From Streptococcaceae bacterium (GTDB lineage Bacteria > Bacillota > Bacilli > Lactobacillales > Streptococcaceae): DNA of 64,000 nucleotides. The position numbers and the translations under genes were made by a program. Where the stretch lies: the NCBI GenBank assembly GCA_902363395.1, contig CABIZZ010000002.1:124001-188000 (forward strand), in the 5' to 3' direction. Every line of letters starts with the position of its first letter. The first letter of the stretch is position 1. The notes beneath the pieces are model-generated. The model was given only the letters and a program-made list of their open reading frames with translations, had not been told where the DNA came from and ran no database searches. This document shows, piece after piece, positions 43,989-52,655 of the stretch.

Positions 43989-44015
43989 TTATCTAGTTCC
44001 TTTCCGGTAACTTTC

Positions 44016-44279
44016 TTATTTAGCATTTGCCTGATTTTTGTCATCTGTCACTTTGTTTTCAGCAGCTTGATTCATATGTGTGACATCATCAGTAGTAAAT
44101 GTTTTAAGAGCACCAATTACTTCGTTAAATGATTTAATATCATCATTAAAAGATGTAAAAGGCGTCATCGTTGTAGTTGCAAAACTCAGCTCCGCAATAT
44201 CTGTAATATTTGTGACACTTGAATTAACTGTAGAAGTCAGTCCGGTCCAAGTGCCATAATCTGTTCCTTTTATTCCCAT
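44016..44279 (-). CDS. Small helical LXG partner, DUF5344 type
   Basis: An 87-residue protein predicted to be a helical hairpin (MGIKGTDYGTWTGLTSTVNS, then IKSFNEVIGALKTFTTDDV). It fits the WXG100-like Lap/YwqI (DUF5344) class that binds the LXG domain to form the secretion signal. It is the second of two small helical genes between esxA and the effector, the usual arrangement for this LXG class. Confidence 0.72.
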   Translation of the reverse strand: MGIKGTDYGTWTGLTSTVNSSVTNITDIAELSFATTTMTPFTSFNDDIKSFNEVIGALKTFTTDDVTHMNQAAENKVTDDKNQANAK

Positions 44280-44297
44280 TGATCCTTCTATCCTTTA

Positions 44298-44714
44298 TCA
44301 TGAAGTTGCGTTATTTGCCGCTGCTTGATAATTCGTCATATTAGTATAGGCTGTATCAGCTGCAGCCTGTAGATTCGCAGACTCCGTCTGGAGTTCCTCA
44401 ATCATATTGGCTATACTGGTTAAATTTGTATCATGGCTTGTTTTATTAGTCGTAGCAGCAGTATTTGCCAATTCATACTGTTCGGCATATTTCGTTTTAC
44501 GATCACCTTTGAACTGAGATTCATCTTCCCCTTTTATGTTCTCTAAGGCATCTATAATACCTGTTTGAAAATTTTCTATCTGTGTGGATAGATCTGTCTT
44601 TGCAGTCTCTAGGCGGGTAATTTTTTCGTCGACCACTCCCTTTTGAGCGATGGCTTGCTCATATTTTTGAGATTCTTGATTCGCTAGACCTTGGTAGTAG
44701 GATGCATCTGACAT
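44298..44714 (-). CDS. Small helical LXG partner, DUF5082/YwqH type
   Basis: A 138-residue, almost wholly helical protein with heptad-like repeats (ITRLETAKTDLSTQIENFQ). Size, helicity and location fit the YwqH/DUF5082 family that pairs with the DUF5344-type protein to carry an LXG effector. GAGGAG lies before the ATG. It is separated from esxA by a 79-bp gap with a hairpin. Confidence 0.72.
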   Translation of the reverse strand: MSDASYYQGLANQESQKYEQAIAQKGVVDEKITRLETAKTDLSTQIENFQTGIIDALENIKGEDESQFKGDRKTKYAEQYELANTAATTNKTSHDTNLTSIANMIEELQTESANLQAAADTAYTNMTNYQAAANNATS

Positions 44715-44744
44715 TTTTACTCTCCTCTATCGAAATTTCAACTA

Positions 44745-44778
44745 AATTAAAGAGGGATAGGAAGTAATCCCATCCCTC
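44745..44778 (-). terminator. Weak terminator/attenuator after esxA
   Basis: GAGGGAT and ATCCCTC pair and are followed on the minus strand by TTTAATTT. It lies between esxA and the LXG partner genes and would allow more esxA transcript than effector transcript. Confidence 0.5.
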
Positions 44779-44793
44779 CATTCCAGAGTCTTC

Positions 44794-45090
44794 TTATCCT
44801 TTAAAACCAAATCCAGATGCATCTGCGTTGTCACGCTCAGCAACAGTATTAGCATAGCTAACCAATTGTTGATTAATAGAAGTCAACAACTCTTGGAATT
44901 TAACAACATCACCGTGTAATTGTTGATATTGCTCAAGGTAAGAATTAAAGGCACTACCTTGCCAGTGTGCTTGCATTTCTCCATTGGCACTGTTTACTGC
45001 TTGGATAGCAGCTTCAATTTGATCGCGAGCGTTTGAATAAACAGCGGCTTGCGAGGTGAGTTCTTCTGGGGATAGTGAAATTTCTGCCAT
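44794..45090 (-). CDS. esxA: WXG100 protein EsxA
   Basis: A 98-residue WXG100 protein, the small secreted helical-hairpin substrate and structural partner of T7SSb. The central turn is [17 protein letters not shown], with W-x-G at about residues 43-45. The start [20 protein letters not shown] is typical of streptococcal EsxA. A canonical promoter and a palindrome lie upstream. It is the first gene of the effector operon. Confidence 0.95.
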   Translation of the reverse strand: MAEISLSPEELTSQAAVYSNARDQIEAAIQAVNSANGEMQAHWQGSAFNSYLEQYQQLHGDVVKFQELLTSINQQLVSYANTVAERDNADASGFGFKG

Positions 45091-45116
45091 AATTGGACTC
45101 CTTGTTTATAATTTAT

Positions 45117-45134
45117 TTGTTCAAAAGTGAACAA
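45117..45134. promoter_or_regulatory. Palindrome in the esxA leader
   Basis: TTGTTCA, AAAG, TGAACAA: a perfect 7-bp inverted repeat just downstream of the expected transcription start of esxA. It is a candidate repressor operator. Confidence 0.45.
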
Positions 45135-45145
45135 CTTATAGTAGA

Positions 45146-45174
45146 ATTCTAACGCTTTTAATAAGAATTGTCAA
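45146..45174 (-). promoter_or_regulatory. esxA promoter
   Basis: On the minus strand TTGACA (45169-45174) and TAGAAT (45146-45151) are separated by exactly 17 bp. This is the best sigma-A type promoter in the secretion locus. Confidence 0.75.
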
Positions 45175-45335
45175 GAGCATACATATTATTTTATGATTTG
45201 AGCTTCAAACTTTTCTTCATTACTCTCCCTTCCCCAAACACCAGTCCCATATTATCCCTCCAGTTGTGGTATGATGGTAGAGTATGTTTAGGTGCCAAGC
45301 TACTCGAGCACCTCCGTGCTAAAAGGAGAACGAAT

Positions 45336-46439
45336 ATGAAAATCGCATGGAATGAAATCAAATACCAACCCAAGAAGTTTATCCTGATTGAACTTCTCAT
45401 TACCATTCTCATGTTTATGGTGGTGTTTTTGTCCGGTCTGACAAATGGACTGGGGCGGTCGGTATCGGCCCAAATCGATAACTATGGGTCGCTGCACTAC
45501 ATCCTTTCGACGGATTCAGAAGGGATTATCCCCTTTTCAACTATTACGGCGAAGGATTTAGATGAGGTCCAAAAGATAGAGGGAATGGGCTATTCGGGTT
45601 TGTCCATCCAGCGAGCAACCGTCTCAAAAACAGAGGATTCCAATACTCTGGATATCACCTACTTCGCGACCGATCACAACGAAGAAGAAATCCTCAATCC
45701 AATCATGGAAGATACAGACCTCAAGATCTCCGACCTAAAGAAAAACGAGGTCATTTTGGACAGTTCTTTCAAAGAGGATGAGGGGATCCAAGTCGGCGAT
45801 CACGTGATTGACAAAACCTCTAAGCAAAAACTCAAGGTCGTAGCCTTCGCGAAAAATGCCAAATACGGCTATAGCGAGATTGGCTTTATCAGCTCGGATA
45901 CCTACACAGGCCTGCGGCAAAAAACAGATCCAAGCTATCAATGGCAAGCCCAAACCCTTGTGACCAAGAAAAGCATCACTTCTAACGATCTAGCCAGCAA
46001 CTTAATGGTGGCAGATAAGAAGCAAGTGATCGATAAAATCCCTGGCTACAAGGCTCAAAACTTGACGCTACGGATGATCACGTGGGTTCTCTTGCTTGCT
46101 TCTTCTGCTATCCTTGGGGTCTTCTTCTATATCCTCACCCTGCAGAAGTTGAAACAGTACGGTGTCTTGAAGGCTATTGGCATGTCCATGAGCCAGATTA
46201 CCTATGTCCAACTATCCCAGCTCACCATCATCTCCCTCATCGGAGTGCTGCTGGGGCTTGGCTTGGCAACCATGATGGCGCCATTTTTACCCAATAGCGT
46301 CCCTTCCTTTATGACCCTGAAGGACAACCTCACCATCTCGGTTAGCTTTATCCTGGCCTCTATTTTGTGTGGTGCCTTGTCCCTTGTCAAAATCAAAAAA
46401 GTAGATCCAATCGAAGTCATTGGTGGAAATGGAGAATAA
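45336..46439 (+). CDS. ABC transporter permease, FtsX/MacB type
   Basis: A 367-residue permease with one N-terminal helix (FILIELLITILMFMVVFLSG), an extracellular domain of about 230 residues and three C-terminal helices of the FtsX domain (from MITWVLLLASSAILGVFFYI). The layout fits exporters like HrtB, DevC and MacB. HrtBA expels haem, but no sequence feature here proves that substrate. The ATG at 45336 has AGGAG 7 nt upstream. The ATPase gene follows 1 nt later. Confidence 0.8.
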   Translation: MKIAWNEIKYQPKKFILIELLITILMFMVVFLSGLTNGLGRSVSAQIDNYGSLHYILSTDSEGIIPFSTITAKDLDEVQKIEGMGYSGLSIQRATVSKTEDSNTLDITYFATDHNEEEILNPIMEDTDLKISDLKKNEVILDSSFKEDEGIQVGDHVIDKTSKQKLKVVAFAKNAKYGYSEIGFISSDTYTGLRQKTDPSYQWQAQTLVTKKSITSNDLASNLMVADKKQVIDKIPGYKAQNLTLRMITWVLLLASSAILGVFFYILTLQKLKQYGVLKAIGMSMSQITYVQLSQLTIISLIGVLLGLGLATMMAPFLPNSVPSFMTLKDNLTISVSFILASILCGALSLVKIKKVDPIEVIGGNGE

Positions 46440-46440
46440 G

Positions 46441-47130
46441 ATGGCTATTATCGAATTAGAAAATATCAGAAAATCCTACGCCGATGGTAGCCAAATGCAC
46501 CATGTCCTCAACCAGCTTAATTTAAGCGTCGAACCCAACGAATTTGTCGCGATTTTGGGTCCTTCAGGATCCGGTAAATCCACTCTCTTAGCTATCGCTG
46601 GTTTACTCTTATCAGCGGACGAGGGGCGGATTTCTATCGCTGGCCAAGACTTGACTGGCCTCAACCAAGGCCAGTGGACACAAAAACGCCTGGAATTGCT
46701 CGGCTTTATCTTTCAAGATCACCAGCTCCTCTCCTACATGAAAATCGGTGACCAGTTAGAACTGGTGGCCAAATTGAAGGGGGAGAAGGACAAGAAAAAA
46801 CGCCAAGAGGAAGTCAAAGCCTTGCTGGCAGATCTTGGCATCGAAGCTTGTTACCACCAATATCCGAATCAGATGTCCGGTGGACAAAAACAACGGGCAG
46901 CCATCGCTCGAGCCTTCATCGGAAATCCGCAGGTCATCTTGGCTGATGAACCAACGGCTAGCCTAGACCCAGATCGAGGGCAAGAAATCGCCCAGTTGAT
47001 CCGGAAAGAAGTCAAATCCAAAAACAAGAGCGCCATCATGGTCACCCATGACCGCTCCATCCTGACCTATGTGGATACCATTTATGAATTAAAACATGGT
47101 CAATTGCTAAAGGTCGAAAAGGTTGATTAA
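46441..47130 (+). CDS. ABC transporter ATP-binding protein
   Basis: A 229-residue ATPase of the MacB/LolD/HrtA type. Walker A is GPSGSGKST, the Q-loop lies in FIFQDHQL, the signature is MSGGQKQR and Walker B is VILADEPTASLD; the H-loop is MVTHDR. It forms an exporter with the permease upstream, whose stop is 1 nt before this ATG. A perfect bidirectional terminator follows. Confidence 0.92.
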   Translation: MAIIELENIRKSYADGSQMHHVLNQLNLSVEPNEFVAILGPSGSGKSTLLAIAGLLLSADEGRISIAGQDLTGLNQGQWTQKRLELLGFIFQDHQLLSYMKIGDQLELVAKLKGEKDKKKRQEEVKALLADLGIEACYHQYPNQMSGGQKQRAAIARAFIGNPQVILADEPTASLDPDRGQEIAQLIRKEVKSKNKSAIMVTHDRSILTYVDTIYELKHGQLLKVEKVD

Positions 47131-47134
47131 ATAA

Positions 47135-47172
47135 AAATAGCGAACAAGAGTTTCTCTTGTTCGCTATTTTTT
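47135..47172. terminator. Bidirectional terminator between the exporter and vncS
   Basis: AATAGCGAACAAGAG pairs with CTCTTGTTCGCTATT around TTT, with T-runs on the plus strand and A-rich flanks. It serves the plus-strand ABC genes and the minus-strand vex-vnc genes. Confidence 0.88.
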
Positions 47173-48496
47173 ATTCTTGAGGCTCTTTGGGCAGTTCCAT
47201 ACGGAAGCGTAAGCCCATAGCTGTTTTGTCAAATTGGTAGGCCAGTTCTTCATGGTCTAGCAAGTGTTGGACCACGAAGAGTCCCAAGCCGCCTTCCTTC
47301 TTCTGACGGCTAGCGGTCATTGGCATCTCAGCGGTCTCTACCATTTCCTGGCTGGTATTTTCAACCGCCAAGTGCGTCCCTTCCTCTTCGAGGCGGAGCT
47401 GGATCTCTCCACCGGCATCCGAATGCTTAACGGCATTACTGATGACATTTGAGAGGACCAATTTCAGAATCGCTGGGTCCATATAGACTTGTTTGGCTGG
47501 GATCTGATTGTCAATCGTGAGCGATCGGGATTGAGCCAAGACCTTGTACTGGTCGAGGATCTGCTCTAAGACCTGATCCAGCTGGATCCACTCCTTGTCT
47601 CCAGCCAATTCTTGGACAGAGGACAGGGACAGGATTTCTAGGACGATCTGGTTCATCTCATCGACGATATCGAGGGAGACCGCCAGGTAGCGGTCCCGGT
47701 CCTTGTAGCGGCCAATCTTATCCCGCATATTTTCTAGGATAATCTTCAAGCTGGCTAGAGGCGTCTTGAGCTCATGCGAGGCCCCACGTAGGAATTCGAC
47801 CTTCATCTGCTCCAGCTTCAGATTTTCCTGTTTCTGCTGTTCTAGATTGTCGATCACTTCTAGGAGATGGTGATAAAGATCGTTGATCTGTTGCTTGAGG
47901 ACGCCAATCTCATCCTGCGAATGAATGGGAAGACTGGCTGTCCGATCCAAGCGCTTCATCCGCTTGGTCATCTGCTTGATCTCCAGGATCGGAGCAGAAA
48001 TCAGGCGGGCATAGAGATAGGAGGCAATCACTGACAGAACAAAGGAAGCAAGGAGACTATAGGGGAGAAAGCCCAGACTGATGTCCCGCGCTTCCTTTTG
48101 GGAATCGACAGTTGCTAAGAATTGCAAGGTCAAGTCCTTCCCCTCTTTGGTATGGATCTTTCGCTCTTCAATGACCAGAGAATTATTCTGGCTGTTAGGG
48201 TTCACGAGTAAGTCATCCTTAACCTCTATGACATTTTGTTTTTCCTTGCCCTTGATCGAGACCTTGATATCATTGGTCTTGGAATAAAGGTCGATGACCG
48301 ACTCAATGGCTCCTTCTTCCTGCCCTTGGAAACTCTTGGCCAGGGCCTGCGATTTTTTCAAAATCGTCTGGCGCTGGGACTCGATATAGGTCGATGGGAA
48401 AATAAAGTAAACCGAAGCATGTAGAAGGATGACTAAGCCACTGAAAAGGGCAAAGGTGATCAGAAAGATCTTTGCAAAGATACTCCGTTTGGTCAT
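47171..48496 (-). CDS. vncS: Sensor histidine kinase VncS
   Basis: A 441-residue membrane histidine kinase. It has two transmembrane segments (about 9-31 and 145-165) around an extracellular sensor, a HAMP domain (LISAPILEIKQMTKRMKRLD), the phospho-acceptor motif GASHELKTPLASLK (H about 241) and an ATPase domain with GGLGLFVVQHLLD. Size and order after vncR match the pneumococcal Vex-Vnc system, in which VncS signals to VncR. It overlaps vncR by 4 nt. Confidence 0.9.
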   Translation of the reverse strand: MTKRSIFAKIFLITFALFSGLVILLHASVYFIFPSTYIESQRQTILKKSQALAKSFQGQEEGAIESVIDLYSKTNDIKVSIKGKEKQNVIEVKDDLLVNPNSQNNSLVIEERKIHTKEGKDLTLQFLATVDSQKEARDISLGFLPYSLLASFVLSVIASYLYARLISAPILEIKQMTKRMKRLDRTASLPIHSQDEIGVLKQQINDLYHHLLEVIDNLEQQKQENLKLEQMKVEFLRGASHELKTPLASLKIILENMRDKIGRYKDRDRYLAVSLDIVDEMNQIVLEILSLSSVQELAGDKEWIQLDQVLEQILDQYKVLAQSRSLTIDNQIPAKQVYMDPAILKLVLSNVISNAVKHSDAGGEIQLRLEEEGTHLAVENTSQEMVETAEMPMTASRQKKEGGLGLFVVQHLLDHEELAYQFDKTAMGLRFRMELPKEPQE

Positions 48497-49146
48497 GGTC
48501 TCTCCAATTTATAGCCGACATTGCGCACCGTAACGATACAGTCCAGCTCTAGTTTTTTTCGTAGTTCCTTGATATAGACATCGATCACCCGGTCAAAAGG
48601 AATCTCCTCTGTCTCCTTCCAGACGGCATCAAGGATCTGAGAGCGGGTCCGGGCCTTGCCTTCATGCTGGAGCAAGTATTCCAAGATTTCCAACTCCTTG
48701 GCATTCATGGAGATGGCTTGCCCAGCTAGGCTGGCTGTGTAGCTCTCAAAATCCACCCGTGCCTCTCCATAGGTGAAGACCCGGGAAGGCTGGAGCTTTT
48801 TAAAAATAGCTTCGATACGGACCTTCAAGAGGGACAAGGAGAAGGGTTTTTCCAGGTAGCCGTCCGCCAACTCTCCAAAGGCTGTCAACTTATAGTCCTC
48901 GTCATGGAAGGCCGTCAGCATGAGGACAGGGACTGAGCTGGTCTTCCGGATGGTCTTGAGCACTTCCAAGCCATTGAGGATAGGAAGCTGGATATCCAGC
49001 AAGACCAGATCTGGCGCTTCTCTGTGAAAGAGGTCCAGGGCCTCCTGCCCATCACCTGCTTCAAAAACCTCATAGCCACATTCCATGAGATAGTCGCTCA
49101 TCCCTTCGCGAATCAGGACTTCATCTTCTACGATTAGTATCTTCAT
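48493..49146 (-). CDS. vncR: Response regulator VncR
   Basis: A 217-residue OmpR-type regulator: receiver domain with LVLLDIQLPILNGLEVL (phosphorylated D about 53) and a C-terminal winged helix (YLLQHEGKARTRSQILDAVW, VDVYIKELRKKL). It is the partner of VncS and follows vex3 by a gap of 71 bp. The direct repeats before vex1 are its candidate binding site. Confidence 0.9.
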   Translation of the reverse strand: MKILIVEDEVLIREGMSDYLMECGYEVFEAGDGQEALDLFHREAPDLVLLDIQLPILNGLEVLKTIRKTSSVPVLMLTAFHDEDYKLTAFGELADGYLEKPFSLSLLKVRIEAIFKKLQPSRVFTYGEARVDFESYTASLAGQAISMNAKELEILEYLLQHEGKARTRSQILDAVWKETEEIPFDRVIDVYIKELRKKLELDCIVTVRNVGYKLERP

Positions 49147-49217
49147 ACACTTTCCTTTATCTAAGAAACTTCTTCTACCTCCTATTATACCCTATTTCTA
49201 TTTTAGGAAACAATCTC

Positions 49218-50594
49218 TTATTCGACATCCACCAAGAGTTCCTTTGGTTTCTTATGCAAGAGCCATTGAGAAGAAAGGATGGATACGAGGATCAAGAGGA
49301 GCCCACCGACCAAGACAATCACCAACAATTGGCTCGGTTGGATATCCATATGGATATCAGTCAGGGTCTTACTGAAGCTTTCTGCCTCAGCTCCTCCACC
49401 AAGGTTGGCTGCAGAGGATTCTTGAGCCATTTGTTTGGCAATGCCACTGGTTACGTTCTTAAGCACCGTATCTCCGACTCCTTTGGCAAGAAGACCTGCG
49501 ACTCCATAGGAGAGGAGGAAGGCTGGGATGGAGATCATGACTAATTCTGCCACGAATTGTCCCGCAATCTGCACCTTGGAGAGTCCCAAAGCCAGCAAGA
49601 TACCAACTTCTCTGCGACGAGCATTGAGCCACAAGACGAGGAGAAGGGTGAGAAGCAAGCTAGCAAAGATGAGGCTACCGATAAACAAGTAGTCCGCCAC
49701 TTGGAACATGCTGCTAATCGATTTTTGCAAGGCTGGGTAGTTGGAAGAGCTCTTAACCAAATCATAGTAATTCCATGGGATATCCAAGGCTTTGATTTTT
49801 TCGATCAATTTATCGAGGTCCTGATCCCCTTTGGCAAAGAAGGTTGCGTCCTCATAGGTAGCTGTTTGAACAGTATTGCCATAGAGCTTGGCAGCTGTAT
49901 CTAGGTCAGAAATGAGGGTATCTTCATACAATTCTTGGGCGTAAGTTAGAGGAGCTTGGTTCTTCCCTGAGAACAGACCCTTAATGGTCACTTCAACAGT
50001 TTCATTGGCTCCTTTTTCATTGTCAGCATCGTAGAGATTGGACTTTAGACGCACCTTGTCGCCTACCTTGAGGCCATTCTTTTTCGCCAAATCTTCGTGC
50101 ATGAGGATTTGGTTTTTGTCCTTATCCGTCAGATGCTCCCCTTGGACCAGTTTGTAAGCTCCAGAGACAAACTTATCTTCTTTAGAAGAGTCATTGACCC
50201 CTGTCACCATCAAGGTATTCTTAAAGTGCTTGGCCCGCTCTGGAGATTGATTTTGCAGAGTTTCTTCAGTCTCAATGATCTCGTGGTCTAAGATATCCGC
50301 GATGGCATTGATCCGCTTGATGGAGGAGGTGATCCCCTCTACCTGGCTGATTTTTTCGATATCTTCTCCTCTGAGATTCCCAGCTCCCCGAGGGGTTCCC
50401 GGATTGGTCCTACGGTTGATCTGCATGGAGAAGCTATTGGTGATGGATCCCAGGCTTTCCGATGAAGCTTTTTGGGTCGCTCCCTTCATGGAGAGTCCGA
50501 TCAAGCTCAAGGTCCCCATGAGGAGAATGATGGCAAAGAGCAAGAGAGACTTGGGCCATTTACGTGTGATATAAGCAAAAGCATTGCGCAACAT
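49218..50594 (-). CDS. vex3: ABC transporter permease Vex3
   Basis: A 458-residue FtsX-type permease with one helix near the N-terminus, a long extracellular domain and three C-terminal helices (LFIGSLIFASLLLTLLLVLW first). It is the third gene of vex1-vex2-vex3, with the length of the pneumococcal protein. GGAGGGAATG precedes the ATG. It forms the exporter with Vex1 and Vex2. Confidence 0.9.
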   Translation of the reverse strand: MLRNAFAYITRKWPKSLLLFAIILLMGTLSLIGLSMKGATQKASSESLGSITNSFSMQINRRTNPGTPRGAGNLRGEDIEKISQVEGITSSIKRINAIADILDHEIIETEETLQNQSPERAKHFKNTLMVTGVNDSSKEDKFVSGAYKLVQGEHLTDKDKNQILMHEDLAKKNGLKVGDKVRLKSNLYDADNEKGANETVEVTIKGLFSGKNQAPLTYAQELYEDTLISDLDTAAKLYGNTVQTATYEDATFFAKGDQDLDKLIEKIKALDIPWNYYDLVKSSSNYPALQKSISSMFQVADYLFIGSLIFASLLLTLLLVLWLNARRREVGILLALGLSKVQIAGQFVAELVMISIPAFLLSYGVAGLLAKGVGDTVLKNVTSGIAKQMAQESSAANLGGGAEAESFSKTLTDIHMDIQPSQLLVIVLVGGLLLILVSILSSQWLLHKKPKELLVDVE

Positions 50595-50606
50595 AGCATT
50601 CCCTCC

Positions 50607-51248
50607 TTACTTGCTCTTCTCAACGAGGCTACGGCGACTCAATTCCAAGACCACATCAGAGGCCTCTGCCACTTCCTTACTGTGGGTGACGACAATGACA
50701 CATTTTTGGCGTTCCTTGGCCAATTTCTTCAAAATGGCAATAATGTCACCTGCTGTCTGTTCGTCAAGGTTTCCTGTCGGCTCATCCGCCAAGATGACAG
50801 GTGCTTCTGAAACGAGCGCACGCGCAATAGCCACCCGCTGTTGCTGCCCTCCAGATAATTGCAGGACATTGCGTTTGATTTGCGTTTCGTCCAATCCCAA
50901 TTCCAAGAGAATTTCTTTCCCAGCTTGTTTGTTGACCAGGCGAACATTTTCCAGTGGCGTCAAATAATCAATCAGATTGTAATTCTGAAAGACCAGGGAG
51001 ACATGGTGCTTGCGGTGGTAGCTAGACCCTTTGGTCTGGATATCCTCCCCATCAAAGAGAACCTGCCCCTTCTTGGGATTGTCCAGACCAGCCAAGAGGG
51101 ATAGAAGGGTTGATTTCCCAGTTCCTGACTGACCGATAATACTGTAAAATGTCCCATTTTCGAACTGATAGTTCACATTTGAGAGGATATCTTCACTATA
51201 GCTTTGGTAACTATAGGCTACATTCTTGAGTTCTAACATATGTGTCAT
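50607..51248 (-). CDS. vex2: ABC transporter ATP-binding protein Vex2
   Basis: A 213-residue ATPase: Walker A GQSGTGKST, Q-loop VFQNYNLIDYL, signature LSGGQQQR, Walker B VILADEPTGNLD, H-loop VVTHSKEV. It is very like pneumococcal Vex2 (HHVSLVFQNYNLIDYL and ENVRLVNK). Two nearby ATG codons are possible: the first is only 2 nt from AGGAGAA, and the second (MLELKNVAYSY, 51239) has better spacing. Confidence 0.93.
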   Translation of the reverse strand: MTHMLELKNVAYSYQSYSEDILSNVNYQFENGTFYSIIGQSGTGKSTLLSLLAGLDNPKKGQVLFDGEDIQTKGSSYHRKHHVSLVFQNYNLIDYLTPLENVRLVNKQAGKEILLELGLDETQIKRNVLQLSGGQQQRVAIARALVSEAPVILADEPTGNLDEQTAGDIIAILKKLAKERQKCVIVVTHSKEVAEASDVVLELSRRSLVEKSK

Positions 51249-51254
51249 TTCTCC

Positions 51255-52517
51255 TTAACTCATTTTTGTTAATATTTCTTTTGGGGTCTTGCGCCAGATC
51301 ATGCTGGTGGTTGCACCGAGCGACAATAGGATCAAGCACAAGAGGCTAGCATAGGCGATTCCTAAGGAAAGGCCTTGAGGGATTTGGTTGAGCAAGTCTA
51401 GGGTCTGCTGTTGACCGGTCTGTCCGACAAACTGCTCTAAGAAACGATGGCTGACCATCCGCCCGATGAGAAAGGCTGGGATCACTGCTAGTAAGGATAC
51501 CAGCACCACTTCCAAGAGGAACTGTCTAAAGATCCGGCCCTTGCTCTTCCCAATGGATAAAAGCACCCCGATTTCGTGGATCCGCTCCCGTGTCCAGAGA
51601 CTGAGTAAGAGCGATAGGGCACCGGCTCCCGTCACTAGGAGGACGATCATCATGACCCGCACCAGGCCTTCTAGGGTCTGAGAGGATTCTTTCATCTGGT
51701 CAAAGGCCTTGCGATCTTCGACCACGCGTAGCGATTGCCAATCCAGATCCAAGCTTTTGACCTGCTTCAAGAGGGCATCGATTTTCTCAGGATCTTTGAC
51801 CCCAAAGGTGACCTGGGTCACTTCTTGCTGGCTGAGACCAAGAAGTTTAGTCGCATCCTCATAAGGGAGGTAGACTTGGTTTTCACTCAAATCAGAGGTC
51901 ATTCCTGTGAATTTTTCCTGTTTCTTACCTGAAAAGATGCCAACGATTTTAAAGGTATGCTCTTTGGCTGGAGTCTCTCCCATCTGAAAGCTGGATAAGG
52001 TCAAGGAATCTCCGACCTTTAGCTTGTTCTTCTTAGCCAACTCTTGGTGGATCAAGATCTGCCCGCGAGCCTTGTCGGATAAGTGCTTGCCTTGCACCAA
52101 TTGGAAACTACTACTGCGGAAATCCAGGTGCTGGTCTGTCTTCTTGGTGAAGACAGCGCCTAGCGCTTGCTTAGCTTCCTGCCCCAGATCATCCCGCTCT
52201 ACCGACTGTTGCCCCGTCACCGCTTCTTTACCAAGAATACGAACGGGACTTTCATATTGAGGAACCATGGCTCCCACCCCAGCTAGTCGTTGCACCTTTT
52301 CAGCCTCCTTCAGAGCAAAGGGAGTATTCCCCTGTTTACTGGTCAGGGCAAAACTGGTCCCAGCCGACTGTTTGATATGATCCTCCAGCCTTCCTCCTAC
52401 TTGCATCAGTGAAAAACAGAAATACAAGCAAGAGAGGATCAAGAGGAGAATCAGAAAGAGGACCAGATTCCTCGTTCTTTTTCGAGAAATATAGGCGATT
52501 GCCTGTTGTAAGAGCAT
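51255..52517 (-). CDS. vex1: ABC transporter permease Vex1
   Basis: A 420-residue FtsX-type permease and first gene of the vex set. It starts MLLQQAIAYISRKRTRNLVL with one helix, then an extracellular domain (about 55-290) and three helices at the end. The ATG at 52517 has GGAGGGAGAG upstream; an in-frame ATG at 52532 overlaps that site and is less likely. No Pep27-like peptide gene was found between the promoter and this start. Confidence 0.9.
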   Translation of the reverse strand: MLLQQAIAYISRKRTRNLVLFLILLLILSCLYFCFSLMQVGGRLEDHIKQSAGTSFALTSKQGNTPFALKEAEKVQRLAGVGAMVPQYESPVRILGKEAVTGQQSVERDDLGQEAKQALGAVFTKKTDQHLDFRSSSFQLVQGKHLSDKARGQILIHQELAKKNKLKVGDSLTLSSFQMGETPAKEHTFKIVGIFSGKKQEKFTGMTSDLSENQVYLPYEDATKLLGLSQQEVTQVTFGVKDPEKIDALLKQVKSLDLDWQSLRVVEDRKAFDQMKESSQTLEGLVRVMMIVLLVTGAGALSLLLSLWTRERIHEIGVLLSIGKSKGRIFRQFLLEVVLVSLLAVIPAFLIGRMVSHRFLEQFVGQTGQQQTLDLLNQIPQGLSLGIAYASLLCLILLSLGATTSMIWRKTPKEILTKMS

Positions 52518-52583
52518 GAACTCTCCCTCCATTTCAAAGCCCACAGCAATGCAATATGGGCGCTTTCATCATTTGTTATAGTT

Positions 52584-52617
52584 ATTATAGAAAAGAAATG
52601 TGAAATGTTTATGAAAT
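52584..52617 (-). promoter_or_regulatory. vex1 promoter with direct repeats
   Basis: On the minus strand a TATAAT box (52584-52589) follows two TTTCA repeats spaced 11 bp (TTTCATAAACATTTCACA, within 52595-52617). There is no good -35 box, as expected for an OmpR-type activated promoter, so VncR is the natural candidate. Confidence 0.5.
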
Positions 52618-52619
52618 AG

Positions 52620-52655
52620 AAAAAAACTCCCCCAGAAAAATCTGGAAGAGCCTTA
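52620..52655 (-). terminator. Terminator upstream of the vex promoter
   Basis: CTCTTCCAGA and TCTGGGGGAG pair on the minus strand and are followed by TTTTTT. It isolates vex1 from the genes to the right. The stretch 52656-53361 holds no gene I can support: only short frames without ribosome sites, and repeat-derived sequence from about 53170 on. Confidence 0.7.

Noticed and set aside
45168-45335. Longer start for the ABC permease
   Set aside because: The 56 extra codons lack a ribosome site and overlap the esxA promoter; the ATG at 45336 has AGGAG and begins directly before the first helix.
52534-52572. Possible Pep27-like peptide gene before vex1
   Set aside because: The frame reads MMKAPILHCCGL, has no ribosome site and no likeness to Pep27.
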